From Dugong dugon (lineage: Eukaryota; Chordata; Mammalia; Sirenia; Dugongidae), in contig CM057460.1 of NCBI GenBank assembly GCA_030035585.1, positions 126,402,714 through 126,466,713 of the forward strand: 64,000 nt of DNA, given 5' to 3'. Both the position numbers and the translations under genes were made by a program. Under the pieces are notes generated by a model. It was given only the letters and a program-made list of their open reading frames with translations. It did no database searches and was not told the origin of the DNA. Of the stretch, positions 57,358 to 59,960 are shown piece by piece. Positions within the stretch are counted from its first letter, which is position 1. Each line of letters begins with the position of its first letter.

Positions 57358-59039
57358 TTGTAGCTATACTTACAGTATTATAATTATGGCCTTTAGATTC
57401 AGTTAGACCTGAGTTTAAATATTGATTTCACCAAAATTCAAACCTTAGACAAATTTTATTTAAACTCTTTGAGTTTCAGATGTCTTATCTATAAAGTGAA
57501 TGTAATAACATCTAGCCCAGGGGATTGTTGTAAAAATGAAATGAAATAATGAGTATAAAGTAGCCAGTATTAGTCACTTTCTCCTTCCTTTACCTTTCTT
57601 GACTTGTTAGATACTTTCAACTATTTTATTAGTGTTGATCCTCACATCTCCTTGTAGGAAGTATCATACAAATGAGTAATTTTCAAATGCCATCATCAAC
57701 ATTTTCCACTAGGCCTACTCTTTCTTTAAAATGCTGGAGGCAGAAGAAAAGGAGACTCAAAAGTTCCTTCTCATATAATATTCTGTGATTTTTGAGAAGA
57801 GGTGTGCATCTTAGCTATGCAGATAAACACAGATCCATGGTTCCAAGTCTTTGAGAGACCAGGCTCCTAAGCATTTAAGCAAGATTGGAAATATTACCCA
57901 ACCCCAAAGTAGTGTGTCTGTTCAGATGACTAATGTACTCGCTGTGGTCTGCTACTTCCCGCAGCTCACATCCACCACTGTGGAAGAATGTAGCTATTTC
58001 AATAAATTTGAGTATCCTGGCTGACTGCTGTTCAATACTTTTCCGACGGGGAAAAAGTTCGAAGTCAAAAAGTATTTTGAAATGTTTGCCAAGCTTTTTC
58101 TTCTTAAATTACTCTTCACTTCTCTTGACACAGAGGGATTTGGGTCTGTCTGCAGCATTTGAACTACCTTTGGGCAAGGCCAGGTGGCTGTAATTTAATA
58201 TAAACGGCCATTGAACATTTCAGATATAATACAGTGTTAGTAGATATCTAACTTATAAGAAGTAAATCTCTAAGACACAGGAGAGAAGAGTAAAGAAATA
58301 GACAAAGCAAAACTGGCTTGTAAAAACCACAGCAAATAATCCTAAGGACAAAGTGCTGCATATCCAGAGGGAAGGACCAAAGAACTCGAGTTCTGTTACC
58401 TCATTTAATGTTGGGTCAGAGGTTATATTCTTATGTGTGAAAATTAACTGAATTTTTGTTTTCTTCCAATAAGTGACACATGGATTGTCCCTATTCTTTG
58501 GATAAAAAATGGAACTACACAATCTTTAGTCTGGCTAGATAAAAGCAGCAGTAAGTAAAAAATTTTAAAAACATTTTCACATGCATATATAAAGGCAGAA
58601 AATGAAATATACAGAGGCAGAGAACGAAATGTTGAAATGTCTAGTTTTGAAAGGCTATCTAATTTAAAACTAAAATATATCATTCTTGTTGAACATATAG
58701 CTTTGAAGAAAATTTCCAAAACAAAAGCAATTTTATGTTAAAAAATAATAATATGTGGTAAGATTGATATATATTTTAGAATTCCTTTATCTTTTTTGTC
58801 TTTGTTTTGGGGAGTTTAGAATAAAGGCTGTATAGTATAAACATGTATTAAAATCTTTTAAAAAGTACCATTTCAAACTATTCACATCTTCCTTTGCAGA
58901 AGTATTTCCTGAAATGCAAGTTTCAGATTCTGACCATGATTGGGTGATTTTAAATTTGAATACGACTGGATATTATAGAGTTAATTACGATGAATTAGGT
59001 TGGAAGAAATTAAACCAACAGCTTGGAAAAGATCCTAAG
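3555..59039 (+). CDS. LVRN: Laeverin (aminopeptidase Q), exons 1-12 of a gene continuing past the window
   Basis: M1-family zinc aminopeptidase; in humans a type II cell-surface enzyme of placental extravillous trophoblast that cleaves N-terminal residues from peptides. Twelve exons join in frame to 681 codons: membrane anchor (about residues 14-37), N-terminal beta domain (about 95-305), thermolysin-like catalytic domain (about 306-555), then the beta-sandwich and start of the helical C-terminal domain. Visible residues: exopeptidase motif RAMEN 380-384, zinc ligands H416, H420 and E439, general base E417, catalytic Y505 in TYNKGA. Human laeverin has about 990 residues, so roughly 310 remain downstream. 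All introns are GT-AG except intron 5 (GC-AG). No internal stop or frameshift was found. Identity rests on close match to remembered human laeverin along every exon, including the distinctive SGFYVSR amino end. Confidence 0.95.
4645..4835. repeat. MER5-type (hAT-Charlie) fragment with 45-bp internal tandem duplication
   Basis: Contains the familiar pattern 'gaaatgtagaatctcagacccc' and 'aatctgcgttttaatgagatcctcaggtgatt' of short hAT-Charlie-type elements. Inside it a segment is present twice in tandem, 4681-4720 and 4726-4765, differing at one visible base (gaatc versus gcatc), giving a 45-bp period. Family assignment is from pattern memory. Confidence 0.55.
5399..5419. repeat. Poly-T tract
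   Basis: Uninterrupted T run of about 20 bases in intron 1. No adjoining retroelement body or target-site duplication was recognised, so it is listed only as a simple repeat. Confidence 0.8.
6045..6780 (-). mobile_element. AfroSINE split by a MaLR LTR
   Basis: Minus-strand AfroSINE: the shared body (tctgactcatggtgacccca, then agtagaactgtgctccatag) runs to 6239, and the tRNA-related end resumes after 6763 (cctgttaaccatttgcacc). The 524-bp gap is exactly the LTR element described next. The A-rich stretch at 6049-6073 marks the left edge. Confidence 0.8.
6240..6763 (-). mobile_element. Solo LTR, ERVL-MaLR type
   Basis: 524-bp LTR with TG...CA ends (tgtcttag at the left, ccatgaca at the right on the + strand), flanked by a perfect 5-bp duplication CCTGT at 6235-6239 and 6764-6768. 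It matches the LTRs at 49482-50003 and 59961-62196 along its whole length. Because the LTRs of the 59961 provirus show minus orientation, this copy is minus too. No internal region remains. Confidence 0.85.
6935..7080 (+). repeat. MIR SINE fragment
   Basis: Ancient MIR core pattern: 'cttgggtttgaacctt', 'tgtgacttgagccagt', 'cctctctgaatctgttgcctcat', then 'gttgtgaggattaaata'. This order corresponds to the sense orientation of MIR. Confidence 0.7.
7085..7755 (-). mobile_element. RTE/BovB LINE fragment, 3' end
   Basis: Reverse complement of the BovB 3' region seen at 1-1655: the GTT-rich tail and 'ttaggtgccgtagaattggttccaactcacagcgac' at the left edge, then the C-terminal coding relic, ending near 'gatgttgcttactggtccagttgtgagg'. 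About 670 bp; 5'-truncated and frame-broken. Confidence 0.85.
8745..8900. repeat. MER5-type DNA transposon fragment
   Basis: Starts with 'cagtggttcataaacattag' and continues through 'aatgcagattcccggg' and 'ccagagaatccagctgcatcacagtctgg', a diverged version of the short hAT-Charlie (MER5) pattern. Confidence 0.45.
9124..9164. repeat. T/G-rich simple repeat
   Basis: Runs of TTG and TTTG units (gttgttgtttgtttgtttg) around a poly-T block. A low-complexity tract with no attached element recognised. Confidence 0.8.
9690..9905 (+). mobile_element. AfroSINE (long form)
   Basis: Full SINE: tRNA-derived head with box A-like 'tggtgcagtggttaaag' and box B-like 'cagcagtttgaacc', body including 'gggagaaagacgtggcagtctgc', tail 'gggtctctatgagttagaattgacttgacggcaatggg', and a TTGG-type end. 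The body insert absent from the short form is present. Confidence 0.9.
10390..11030 (-). mobile_element. Old L1 (L1M-type) fragment
   Basis: Antisense L1M-like sequence: 'ggtcttgctttttatacagcctggcaacctctgcctttt' is followed by 'tagaccatttacacttaatgtaattattgat', and near the end by 'ttatcctgtttgaagttcactgag' and 'cttgtatctgtggg'. These are characteristic of ancient mammalian L1 5' and inter-ORF sequence read in reverse. Highly diverged; no open frame. Confidence 0.65.
11031..11940 (-). mobile_element. L1 3' UTR fragment (elephant-type L1)
   Basis: Antisense copy of the L1 3' UTR that is attached to ORF2 in the larger L1 at 51787-55102; matching blocks include 'ggtttacagagc', 'agtctctgtcaggccagtaagtctgg', 'ccttagtcctttggactaatc' and 'gccaattgagctagata'. 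It carries no ORF2 and is truncated in the UTR. It lies between two older L1 fragments. Confidence 0.8.
12371..12749 (-). mobile_element. L1 3' UTR insertion, 5'-truncated
   Basis: About 380 bp of the same L1 3' UTR as at 51787, in antisense, starting with a T-rich end (the poly-A of the minus strand). It is flanked by a 9-bp duplication tgtatcttt at 12362-12370 and 12750-12758, and the older L1 resumes directly on the right. Confidence 0.8.
13607..13670 (+). repeat. SINE-tail fragment between T runs
   Basis: Two poly-T runs enclose 'gcagtgagtcagaattgactcaacaggaatgga', which is the last ~35 bp of an AfroSINE tail. The rest of the SINE is absent. Confidence 0.5.
14524..14710 (+). mobile_element. 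AfroSINE (short form)
   Basis: Head 'ggaaactctggtggtgtactggttaag', box B-like 'ggcagttggaatac', 'gctccttggaaaccctatgg', tail 'gggtcgctatgagtcggaatcgactcaatcgcaatgggg' and a T-rich end. It interrupts the old L1 and so is younger than it. Confidence 0.9.
15760..15930 (+). repeat. MIR SINE fragment
   Basis: Pattern 'ggaaaggacctgagacttgggagctggagctctagttc', then 'taccaccgctgccacttaatagttg' and 'aatctgtaaattatgagggt' follows the MIR core in sense order. Confidence 0.6.
16200..16395 (+). mobile_element. AfroSINE, variant subfamily
   Basis: Head 'gagcccctggttggcacaaatggttaacac' with the insert 'agaagtgcctcagaagaaaagcctagtaattt' seen in related copies at 48900 and 63592, and tail 'ggggtcaccatgagttggaatcaacttgaaggtgac'. 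Distinct from the common short form. Confidence 0.85.
19860..20010 (-). repeat. Probable MIR fragment
   Basis: 'ttcagatgggaaaatggaggctcagcagggttatgtgacttg' is the reverse of the conserved MIR 'tgaggaaactgaggc' block. The sequence 'gggttatgtgacttgtgcag / gggctatgtgatttgtccag' is present twice in imperfect tandem. Confidence 0.55.
21111..21166. repeat. (TG)n(TA)n microsatellite before exon 2
   Basis: About 40 bases of uninterrupted TG followed by about 15 of TA, then T6. It ends some 60 bp before the exon 2 acceptor. UG-rich RNA tracts are known binding sites for TDP-43 and CELF-type factors. Confidence 0.95.
21229..21371 (+). CDS. LVRN: LVRN exon 2
   Basis: 143 bp, acceptor tttcag|g, donor cta g|gtaagt. 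Completes R233, then residues 234-280 and the first base of G281. It begins [25 protein letters not shown] and matches laeverin closely; the FPCFDEP block is conserved in M1 N-terminal domains. NIT is a glycosylation sequon. The length is not a multiple of three, so skipping would shift the frame. Confidence 0.93.
21419..21447. repeat. (AC)n microsatellite after exon 2
   Basis: About 14 AC units starting 48 bp after the exon 2 donor. CA repeats in this position are known hnRNP L binding sites. It is the reverse complement of the TG tract on the other side of the exon. Confidence 0.95.
22250..24430 (+). mobile_element. RTE/BovB LINE copy with most of the RT region
   Basis: About 2.2 kb of BovB: 5' part around 'ctgtagactgggcctgtgctcc', RT coding relics at 22680-22919, 23116-23469 and beyond ([21 protein letters not shown] region; [14 protein letters not shown]), an intact YADD box at 23661-23672, and the 3' end 'gtcgctaagagtcagaaccaactcgatggc' with an ACAACA tail at 24412-24428. 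Stops and frameshifts (for example TAG at 23041) mean it is dead. Better preserved than the copy at 1-1655. Left edge approximate. Confidence 0.9.
23116..23469 (+). pseudogene. BovB reverse-transcriptase fragment
   Basis: Longest open piece of the BovB copy, about 117 codons, covering RT fingers/palm: '[19 protein letters not shown]' followed by the [13 protein letters not shown] motif A region. It is bounded by frameshifts on both sides, so it is a relic and not a gene. Confidence 0.85.
24575..24930 (-). mobile_element. SINE with a tRNA-Gly-like head
   Basis: About 350 bp. Read on the minus strand it starts at 24925 with a 68-nt stretch (24858-24925) nearly identical at its 5' half to vertebrate tRNA-Gly: GCATCGATGGTTCAGTGGT, then AGAATTCTC, and a GGTTCGAGTC box B. 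The body (tgactcatggagacctcatgc region, 24620 on) resembles the AfroSINE body, so this looks like a longer, differently headed relative of the common SINE. Confidence 0.7.
24945..24985 (-). repeat. Short BovB/SINE 3' end fragment
   Basis: 'ttgttgttgtagtcgttaggtaccatcgagttg' is the reversed shared 3' end of BovB and AfroSINE; nothing more of the element follows. Confidence 0.5.
25061..25837 (-). mobile_element. L1 3' UTR insertion next to exon 3
   Basis: 777 bp of the elephant-type L1 3' UTR in antisense, truncated before ORF2. It is flanked by a perfect 12-bp target-site duplication gtggatattatt at 25049-25060 and 25838-25849. After the right duplication only 42 bp remain before exon 3. Confidence 0.9.
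25892..26031 (+). CDS. LVRN: LVRN exon 3
   Basis: 140 bp, acceptor ttttgtag|gt, donor aag gag|gtgagt. Completes G281, then residues 282-327: [20 protein letters not shown] region, ending [14 protein letters not shown] as in human laeverin. Phase 0 at the end. A 'tactaaa' branch-site-like sequence lies about 16 nt before the exon; the pyrimidine tract is weak. Confidence 0.93.
27659..27830 (+). mobile_element. AfroSINE (short form)
   Basis: 'gaggagcctcagtggcacagtggtgaag', 'ttggcagttcaaatccacc', 'tcctatagggtcactgtgagtcagaaccgacttgacggcaagg' and a GTTT-rich end. Complete in length. Confidence 0.9.
28066..28245 (+). mobile_element. AfroSINE (long form, internal deletion)
   Basis: Head 'ggagccccggttgcacagtggttaaaag' and 'gctgctaaccgaaaggtcc' run straight into 'ataggagaaagatgtggcagtctgc', so the box B region is deleted. 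The tail 'tagggtcactatgagtaggaattgacttgatgg' is intact. Confidence 0.88.
29054..29409 (-). mobile_element. Divergent L1 3' UTR insertion
   Basis: Antisense L1-like 3' UTR of a different subfamily: 'ttggtgaaaatatacacagcag', 'agcaacctggagccatagtcttgggg', 'ccactaagtctgg'. Flanked by an 11-bp duplication ataagagtttt at 29043-29053 and 29410-29420, which supports retrotransposition. Confidence 0.7.
29939..30065 (+). CDS. LVRN: LVRN exon 4
   Basis: 127 bp, acceptor ttggcttag|ata, donor aca g|gtgagg. Residues 328-369 plus the first base of D370: begins [20 protein letters not shown] and ends NISYPLPKT, matching laeverin and the start of the catalytic domain. Contains two sequons (NIT, NIS). Confidence 0.93.
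31150..31765 (-). repeat. L2 LINE 3' fragment
   Basis: Antisense L2 pattern: 'ttcctgttacactaagcataaagtccaaact', 'ctttctggaatgccct', 'catccaggaagtcttccctgac', 'ttcactcctggaggtcaga'. This order is the well-known reversed L2 C-terminal coding and 3' end. Ancient, with no open frame. Confidence 0.75.
31787..31991 (-). mobile_element. AfroSINE (long form)
   Basis: Reverse orientation: 'aaaaccaaacccactgccatca', 'gactcatagtaaccctgtaggac', 'aaagcagtctgccacatctttctccc', 'ttttggttagcagcc', ending 'accactgtggcaccagggctct'. Complete, with the long-form insert. Confidence 0.9.
32205..32380 (+). mobile_element. AfroSINE (short form)
   Basis: 'gggcactggtggtgcagtggttaagagctcggctgc', 'cggcagtttgaatccaccagccgctcc', 'ggtctctatgagtcagaaccgactcaccggcaac' and a poly-T end. 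Near full length. Confidence 0.9.
33000..33588 (+). mobile_element. Old L1 (L1M-type) 3' ORF2 region, outer layer of a nest
   Basis: Sense ancient L1: 'acattttatacccatttg', 'ctagtaactccatccctaggtatatatcc', 'aacaacccaaatggtcattgacaag', 'gtaaataaattgtggtatattcac'. It breaks at 33588 and resumes at 36278 with 'tagcagtgaaaatgaagcac', which is the expected next L1 sequence. Everything between was inserted later. Confidence 0.75.
33589..33962 (-). mobile_element. BovB 3' end, middle layer of a nest (left part)
   Basis: Antisense BovB: GTT tail, 'gttaggtgccatctagtttgttccaactcatagcaac', through 'cactaacaccataattcaaatg'. It continues at 36238-36277 after an L1 insertion. The whole BovB piece is about 410 bp and is inserted in the older L1. 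Confidence 0.85.
33963..36237 (+). mobile_element. L1 5' portion, lacking its 3' end, inner layer of a nest
   Basis: 2275 bp of L1 in sense orientation: 5' sequence, an ORF1-like coiled-coil stretch (34252-34491: [22 protein letters not shown]), a linker, and the ORF2 endonuclease region (35623-35982: [27 protein letters not shown]). It stops inside ORF2 near 'gtcaatttatagcaatagatg' with no 3' UTR or poly-A. It is flanked by a 10-bp duplication aattcaaatg at 33953-33962 and 36238-36247. Confidence 0.8.
35623..35982 (+). pseudogene. L1 ORF2 endonuclease fragment
   Basis: About 119 codons of L1 ORF2 APE-type endonuclease: YTPND, then VGDFNTTL and, near the end, [10 protein letters not shown] (catalytic SDH region with D-H present). 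Ends in a stop; no reverse transcriptase follows, so it is a relic. Confidence 0.8.
36238..36277 (-). mobile_element. BovB fragment, right part
   Basis: 'aattcaaatgcatcaattcttctttagtcttccttattca' continues the BovB sequence interrupted at 33962, as shown by comparison with 7457-7500. The old L1 resumes right after it. Confidence 0.8.
36330..36375. repeat. AT/AC-rich low-complexity tract
   Basis: Mixed ATAT/ACAC units (atgtatacatacacacacg, tatataaatatatacatat) just before an AfroSINE. Confidence 0.7.
36378..36527 (+). mobile_element. AfroSINE (short form)
   Basis: 'ggcatggtggttacgtgctatggctgctaac', 'gtcgacagtttgaatccaccaggtgctcc', 'cctatagggtcactattggttggaattgactcgatggcaatggg'. The first bases of the head are diverged. 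Confidence 0.88.
36545..36587. repeat. (ACAG)n(AC)n microsatellite
   Basis: 'acacagacacagacacagacac' followed by about 10 AC units. It lies between an AfroSINE and a BovB 3' end. Confidence 0.9.
36588..36727 (+). mobile_element. BovB 3' end (extreme 5' truncation)
   Basis: 140 bp of BovB 3' sequence: 'cacagtgactgcgacaatgg', 'ggatggcacagaaccaggcagtgtttcgttctgttgtacatagg', 'gagtcagaactgactcgacggcac', AACAAGAAC tail. Confidence 0.85.
36843..37000. repeat. MER5-type DNA transposon
   Basis: 'cagtggttctctcactttagctggcattgg' at the start, 'caccccaccccagaggttatgattcagtaggtctgggg' in the middle and 'cccaggtgttgctgatgctgctgg' near the end: the classic short hAT-Charlie layout. Confidence 0.7.
37144..37757 (-). 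mobile_element. L1 3' UTR fragment
   Basis: Antisense L1 3' UTR like that at 51787: 'attgtgctttaggtgaaagtttacag', 'cctccagactctgtcagaccattaagtctgg', 'tgtctttggttttcttc'. Truncated before ORF2. No clear target duplication was found. Confidence 0.8.
37770..37860. repeat. Old DNA-transposon-like repeat, left half
   Basis: 'taaagttttattgaaacatagccatgcc' and 'catttacataatatctatgtctg' resemble a common ancient mammalian repeat. The continuation 'tgcttttgcacttcaatatcaaagttgc' appears at 41919 after the ERVL element, which places the ERVL insertion exactly. Confidence 0.6.
37861..38786 (-). repeat. 3' LTR of the ERVL element
   Basis: 926 bp; + strand starts tgtaaaaatggc and ends atctatca (TG...CA ends when reversed). 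Shares long blocks with 40981-41915, such as 'cagaactcacaga', 'cctgcctgcaag' in reverse and 'gtccaaaggacg'. Confidence 0.8.
39422..39598 (+). mobile_element. AfroSINE inside the ERVL element
   Basis: 'gaagccctggtggtgcagtggttaagagc', 'cagcagttcaaatccaccagctgctcc', 'agggtcactatgagtcagaatcaacttgatgg', GTTTGTTTGT end. Inserted after the ERVL copy. Confidence 0.9.
40961..40978 (-). other. tRNA-Leu primer-binding site of the ERVL element
   Basis: On the + strand these 18 bases match the 3' end of vertebrate tRNA-Leu including CCA. It lies 2 bp from the LTR edge, as expected for a primer-binding site. Confidence 0.85.
40981..41915 (-). repeat. 5' LTR of the ERVL element
   Basis: 935 bp; partner of 37861-38786, with substitutions and small indels throughout, so the insertion is old. 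+ strand begins taaaaatggtgtgg and ends gctccatca. Confidence 0.8.
41916..42025. repeat. Old DNA-transposon-like repeat, right half
   Basis: 'ttttgcacttcaatatcaaagttgc', 'gatatggcctgcagaaccc' and 'atatttactatatgactc' continue the repeat broken at 37860. Confidence 0.6.
42590..42830 (-). repeat. Old L1 3' end fragment
   Basis: 'taataaatgatcacattgtagaaaatttggaaaa' followed by 'gagataaccactgctaaccttttggtgtatgtttccccc' is the reversed 3' end of an ancient L1. It probably belongs with 43430-44060. Confidence 0.55.
42835..43225 (+). mobile_element. L1 3' UTR in sense orientation
   Basis: Complement of the L1 3' UTR seen elsewhere: 'cagacaaagattagactgg', 'cttcttagctcaagtagatac', 'ggacagctcctgtcc', ending 'attgtaaattttcacttaaagtgcaacaataaaat' with an A-rich tail. 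It is the only clear sense-oriented copy of this family in the gene. Confidence 0.8.
43430..44060 (-). repeat. Old L1 ORF2 C-terminal region
   Basis: 'ggttgtgccagtttacactcaccaac', 'ttggccatttgaatgctttctttggtgaattg', 'ttcccagttgtaatttgcctttcaaattg', 'atggtgtctttttggtcaac': reversed ancient L1 3' ORF2, without any open frame. Confidence 0.6.
44151..44305 (+). CDS. LVRN: LVRN exon 5: exopeptidase motif and HEXXH zinc site
   Basis: 155 bp, acceptor ccacttag|at. Completes D370, then residues 371-421. The exopeptidase motif is RAMEN (380-384, 44180-44194); E383 should bind the substrate amino group. HEIGHQ at 416-421 supplies zinc ligands H416 and H420 and general base E417. The exon ends with Q421 (cag), after which the intron starts GCATGT, a non-canonical GC donor. 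W422 from exon 6 must follow, as in human HEIGHQWFGN. Confidence 0.93.
44417..44464. repeat. (TA)n microsatellite
   Basis: About 24 uninterrupted TA units, 110 bp after the exon 5 donor. Confidence 0.95.
45445..45604 (-). mobile_element. AfroSINE (short form)
   Basis: Reverse copy: 'aaaccaaacccattgccatcaagttgattccgactcatagc', 'aaggagcggctggtgaattcgaagtaccgaccttttgg', ending 'ccactgcgccaccagggctcc'. Well preserved. Confidence 0.92.
45722..45887 (+). mobile_element. AfroSINE (short form)
   Basis: 'ggggtcctggtggcgcagtggttagttaag', 'cacagtttgaattcaccagccactccttgg', 'agggtctctgtgagtctgaatccactctatggcaatggg'. Opposite in orientation to the SINE 118 bp upstream. Confidence 0.92.
46154..46267 (+). 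CDS. LVRN: LVRN exon 6: third zinc ligand
   Basis: 114 bp, residues 422-459, phase 0 at both ends; donor cct aaa|gtaagt. Reads [20 protein letters not shown], with E439 as the third zinc ligand exactly 18 residues after H420, then ASYFEFGV and NYFNPKLPK. All M1 landmarks in this segment are intact. Confidence 0.95.
47640..47890 (-). repeat. MIR SINE
   Basis: Reversed MIR: 'ttcattgagcacttgggacttaatatgtgcca', 'cctcaaaacaaccctataag', 'tagatgaggaaactgaggcatagagg', 'gattcaattccaggtctctctgactgc'. Well-preserved order; preceded by a short GAT repeat. Confidence 0.85.
47992..48122 (-). mobile_element. AfroSINE (short form, partial)
   Basis: 'catagtagaactgcaccgtagagtttccaaggag', 'tgctgaccttttggttagcagcc', 'accactatgccaccagggtttcc'. 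The tail end is degraded. Confidence 0.85.
48900..49092 (+). mobile_element. AfroSINE, variant subfamily
   Basis: 'ctggcacctgggtggtgcaaacag', 'gctggcagttcaaactcacccagaggc', 'gaaagacaggcctggtgatctgcttc', 'tggaatcaacagcaactaag'. Same subfamily as 16200 and 63592. Confidence 0.85.
49311..49457 (+). mobile_element. AfroSINE (short form, internal deletion)
   Basis: 'tatgtggcacagtggttagcagcttctgc', 'gagcagttcaaatccaccagcc' joins directly to 'tctactctgtcctatagggtagc', losing the middle. Tail 'gagtcagaatcaactag' and GTTT end present. Confidence 0.85.
49482..50003 (-). mobile_element. Solo LTR, ERVL-MaLR type
   Basis: 522-bp LTR, same family as 6240-6763, with tgtcttag and ccatgaca ends and a perfect 5-bp duplication TATAC at 49477-49481 and 50004-50008. 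An internal stretch 'cataacctcatca' is locally duplicated at 49825-49885. Confidence 0.88.
50010..50125 (-). repeat. MIR-like fragment
   Basis: 'acattatctcactcaatcctcagaacaactctatgagg' and 'ttactgagcatgtcttatttgccaggtactgtgctaag' are MIR-type blocks, with a TAATAA stretch between them. The two blocks are in the reverse of the usual order, so this may be two fragments. Confidence 0.5.
50126..50322 (+). mobile_element. AfroSINE (long form)
   Basis: 'aaaggagccctggtggtgcagtggttaag', 'gtcggcagtttgagggagaaagatgtggcagtctgc', 'cggtcactatgagtcagcatcgagttgatggcaatgg'. The box B region is shortened as in the copy at 28066. Confidence 0.92.
51140..51348 (-). mobile_element. AfroSINE (long form)
   Basis: 'ttgttgttgttgtgtgccatcaagtcaatttctattcg', 'tgggagcagatcaccaggtctttctcccacag', 'cagttagcagccgagtgcttaacc', 'cacgagggctct'. 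The GTT-rich end resembles the BovB tail. Confidence 0.88.
52900..53319 (-). pseudogene. L1 ORF2 C-terminal fragment
   Basis: About 139 codons, with [14 protein letters not shown], then [18 protein letters not shown] and [16 protein letters not shown]: the conserved C-terminal part of L1 ORF2p, ahead of the 3' UTR. Ends in a stop. Confidence 0.88.
53457..54003 (-). pseudogene. L1 ORF2 thumb/connector fragments
   Basis: Two overlapping open pieces (53457-53834 and 53782-54003) in different frames: [15 protein letters not shown] and [20 protein letters not shown], then [14 protein letters not shown] and [18 protein letters not shown] frameshift lies near 53800. Confidence 0.85.
54214..54819 (-). 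pseudogene. L1 ORF2 reverse-transcriptase fragment
   Basis: 201 codons: [14 protein letters not shown] (motif A, D present), [20 protein letters not shown] (motif B), and SADDMILY (motif C at about 54421-54432; L1s usually have FADD). Both catalytic aspartates remain but the first Phe is changed to Ser. Truncated at the amino side by the insertion edge. Confidence 0.88.
55232..55375 (+). CDS. LVRN: LVRN exon 7: catalytic tyrosine
   Basis: 144 bp, acceptor ccattatag|aat, donor aac aag|gtaaaa. Residues 460-507: [20 protein letters not shown], then [10 protein letters not shown] and [11 protein letters not shown]505 aligns with the transition-state tyrosine of M1 enzymes, in the TY-K-GA motif that continues in exon 8. 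Relative to remembered human laeverin, the VENF...SEI segment appears one residue longer (TETSEI). Confidence 0.94.
55376..56095 (+). other. LVRN: LVRN intron 7
   Basis: 720-bp GT-AG intron with one AfroSINE; the remainder (55622-56095) is AT-rich and shows nothing else. Confidence 0.85.
55438..55620 (-). mobile_element. AfroSINE (long form)
   Basis: 'gttgctgtgttgtgtgcaattctaactcatagtgacc', 'gctgcagtctttatgggagcagatcgccacatc', 'gggttagcagcggaacccttagcc', 'gctaccagggttcc'. Starts 63 bp after the exon 7 donor. Confidence 0.88.
56096..56161 (+). CDS. LVRN: LVRN exon 8
   Basis: 66 bp, residues 508-529: [22 protein letters not shown], completing the catalytic tyrosine motif (YNK|GAS). Acceptor cctag|gga, donor aag|gtgagt; phase 0 at both ends. 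Confidence 0.93.
56162..56248 (+). other. LVRN: LVRN intron 8 (87 bp)
   Basis: Very short GT-AG intron: gtgagt to ctatttttag. An upstream decoy 'ttttag' lies at 56227-56232. No repeats. Confidence 0.9.
56249..56314 (+). CDS. LVRN: LVRN exon 9
   Basis: 66 bp, residues 530-551: [20 protein letters not shown], then QM. Donor caa atg|gtaatt; phase 0 at both ends. This helical segment ends the catalytic domain. Confidence 0.93.
56709..56881 (+). CDS. LVRN: LVRN exon 10
   Basis: 173 bp, acceptor taaaacag|gcc, donor cac aa|gtaggt. Residues 552-608 plus two bases of N609: [37 protein letters not shown], then QEPFYLGKV. The WTxxxGFPV block is the M1 entry to the beta-sandwich domain. Contains NVS. 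Intron 9 (56315-56708) before it is unremarkable. Confidence 0.93.
57324..57355. repeat. (TG)n microsatellite
   Basis: About 15 TG units within intron 10. Confidence 0.95.
57380..57600 (+). repeat. MIR SINE
   Basis: 'ctttagattcagttagacctgagtttaaat', 'ctctttgagtttcagatgtcttatctataaagtg', 'gggattgttgtaaaaatgaaatgaaataatg': sense MIR order. Confidence 0.75.
58474..58550 (+). CDS. LVRN: LVRN exon 11
   Basis: 77 bp, acceptor caataag|t, donor agc a|gtaagt. Completes N609, then residues 610-634 ([25 protein letters not shown]) and the first base of K635. Contains the sequon NGT. Intron 11 (58551-58899) has no repeats. Confidence 0.93.
58900..59039 (+). CDS. LVRN: LVRN exon 12
   Basis: 140 bp, acceptor ctttgcag|aa, donor cct aag|gtaaga. 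Completes K635, then residues 636-681: [36 protein letters not shown], ending [14 protein letters not shown] is a conserved M1 landmark. The frame is open at the end (phase 0); the next exon should begin with the equivalent of human AIPVIHRLQLIDDAF, which I did not find before 64000. Confidence 0.94.
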
Positions 59040-59445
59040 GTAAGATTTTTAATTTTAATACCTTTTATTAAATATCATTAACAATGTGCTCTCTAGCCTC
59101 TTAGAGGTTGAGCTTTCATAAACCTGTCTGTTGGGAAGAGGCTTCACCCTAGCCCCACCCTTCACTCCAGGCAAACTGGAGAGACATTTTTTTTCTTATT
59201 CTTAGAAAGAGCAAATTTTGGTTGAATGAGTTCTCTTTTTTAATATTAATTTTGCTTTTCTACAAAAACTTTACCTTTCCAAGTAGGAATCAGAATAAAT
59301 TTTCCGATGAATCATTAGCTTTGTAGTCTTAGGCAAGTTACTTAAATGCTCTTGTTTCATTTCATCACTTTAAGAAGAGAATAATATATTTTATTTGTAA
59401 TGAAGATTAGAGTTGATTTAGGTAAAAATATAGTTTATATTTTTA

Positions 59446-59615
59446 AGCAACCTTGTAGGACAGGGTAGAATTGCCCCATTGGACTTTCAAGGCTGTACAT
59501 ATTTATGGAAGCAGGCTGCCACATCTTTATCCCATGGAGTGGCTGGTGGTTTCTAACCACTGACCTTTCTGTTAGCAGCTAAGTGCTGTAACCACTACAC
59601 CACCAGGGCTCCCTA
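59446..59615 (-). mobile_element. AfroSINE (long form, tail lost)
   Basis: 'ggacagggtagaattgccccattggac', 'ggaagcaggctgccacatctttatccc', 'ctgttagcagctaagtgctgtaaccactacaccaccagggctcc'. The 3' end (left) is truncated. Confidence 0.88.
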
Positions 59616-59642
59616 AGCCCATAATAGGGACTCCATATATGC

Positions 59643-59855
59643 TAAACCAAACCCAAAACCAAATCCATTGCCATCGAGTCAATTCTAACTCATAGCGACC
59701 CTATAGGACAGAGTAGAACTGCCCCATAGGGTTTCAAAGGCTGTATTCTTTACAGAAGCAGACTGTCATGTCTTTCTTCCTCAGAGCAGCTAGTAGGTCC
59801 AAACCGTCAACCTTTCAGTTAGCAGCCGAGCACTTAACCATCAGAGTTCCTTGCC
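59643..59855 (-). mobile_element. AfroSINE (long form)
   Basis: 'aaaccaaatccattgccatcgagtcaattctaactcatagcg', 'ttacagaagcagactgtcatgtctttc', 'cagttagcagccgagcacttaacc', 'agagttcc'. Lies only 28 bp from the previous SINE, same orientation. Confidence 0.9.
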
Positions 59856-59960
59856 ATATGTGCTAGACACTATTAATATTGTTCCTGAAAGCACATTCCC
59901 ATTCTCCCTCACAGTGGAGAATTCATAAAATATAAATCATATAATAGCCCACTATCACTT

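Larger units (their letters stand above)
56882..58473 (+). other. LVRN: LVRN intron 10
   Basis: GT-AG intron with a TG microsatellite and a MIR. 56890-57320 and 57600-58470 show no gene or nameable repeat. Confidence 0.85.
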
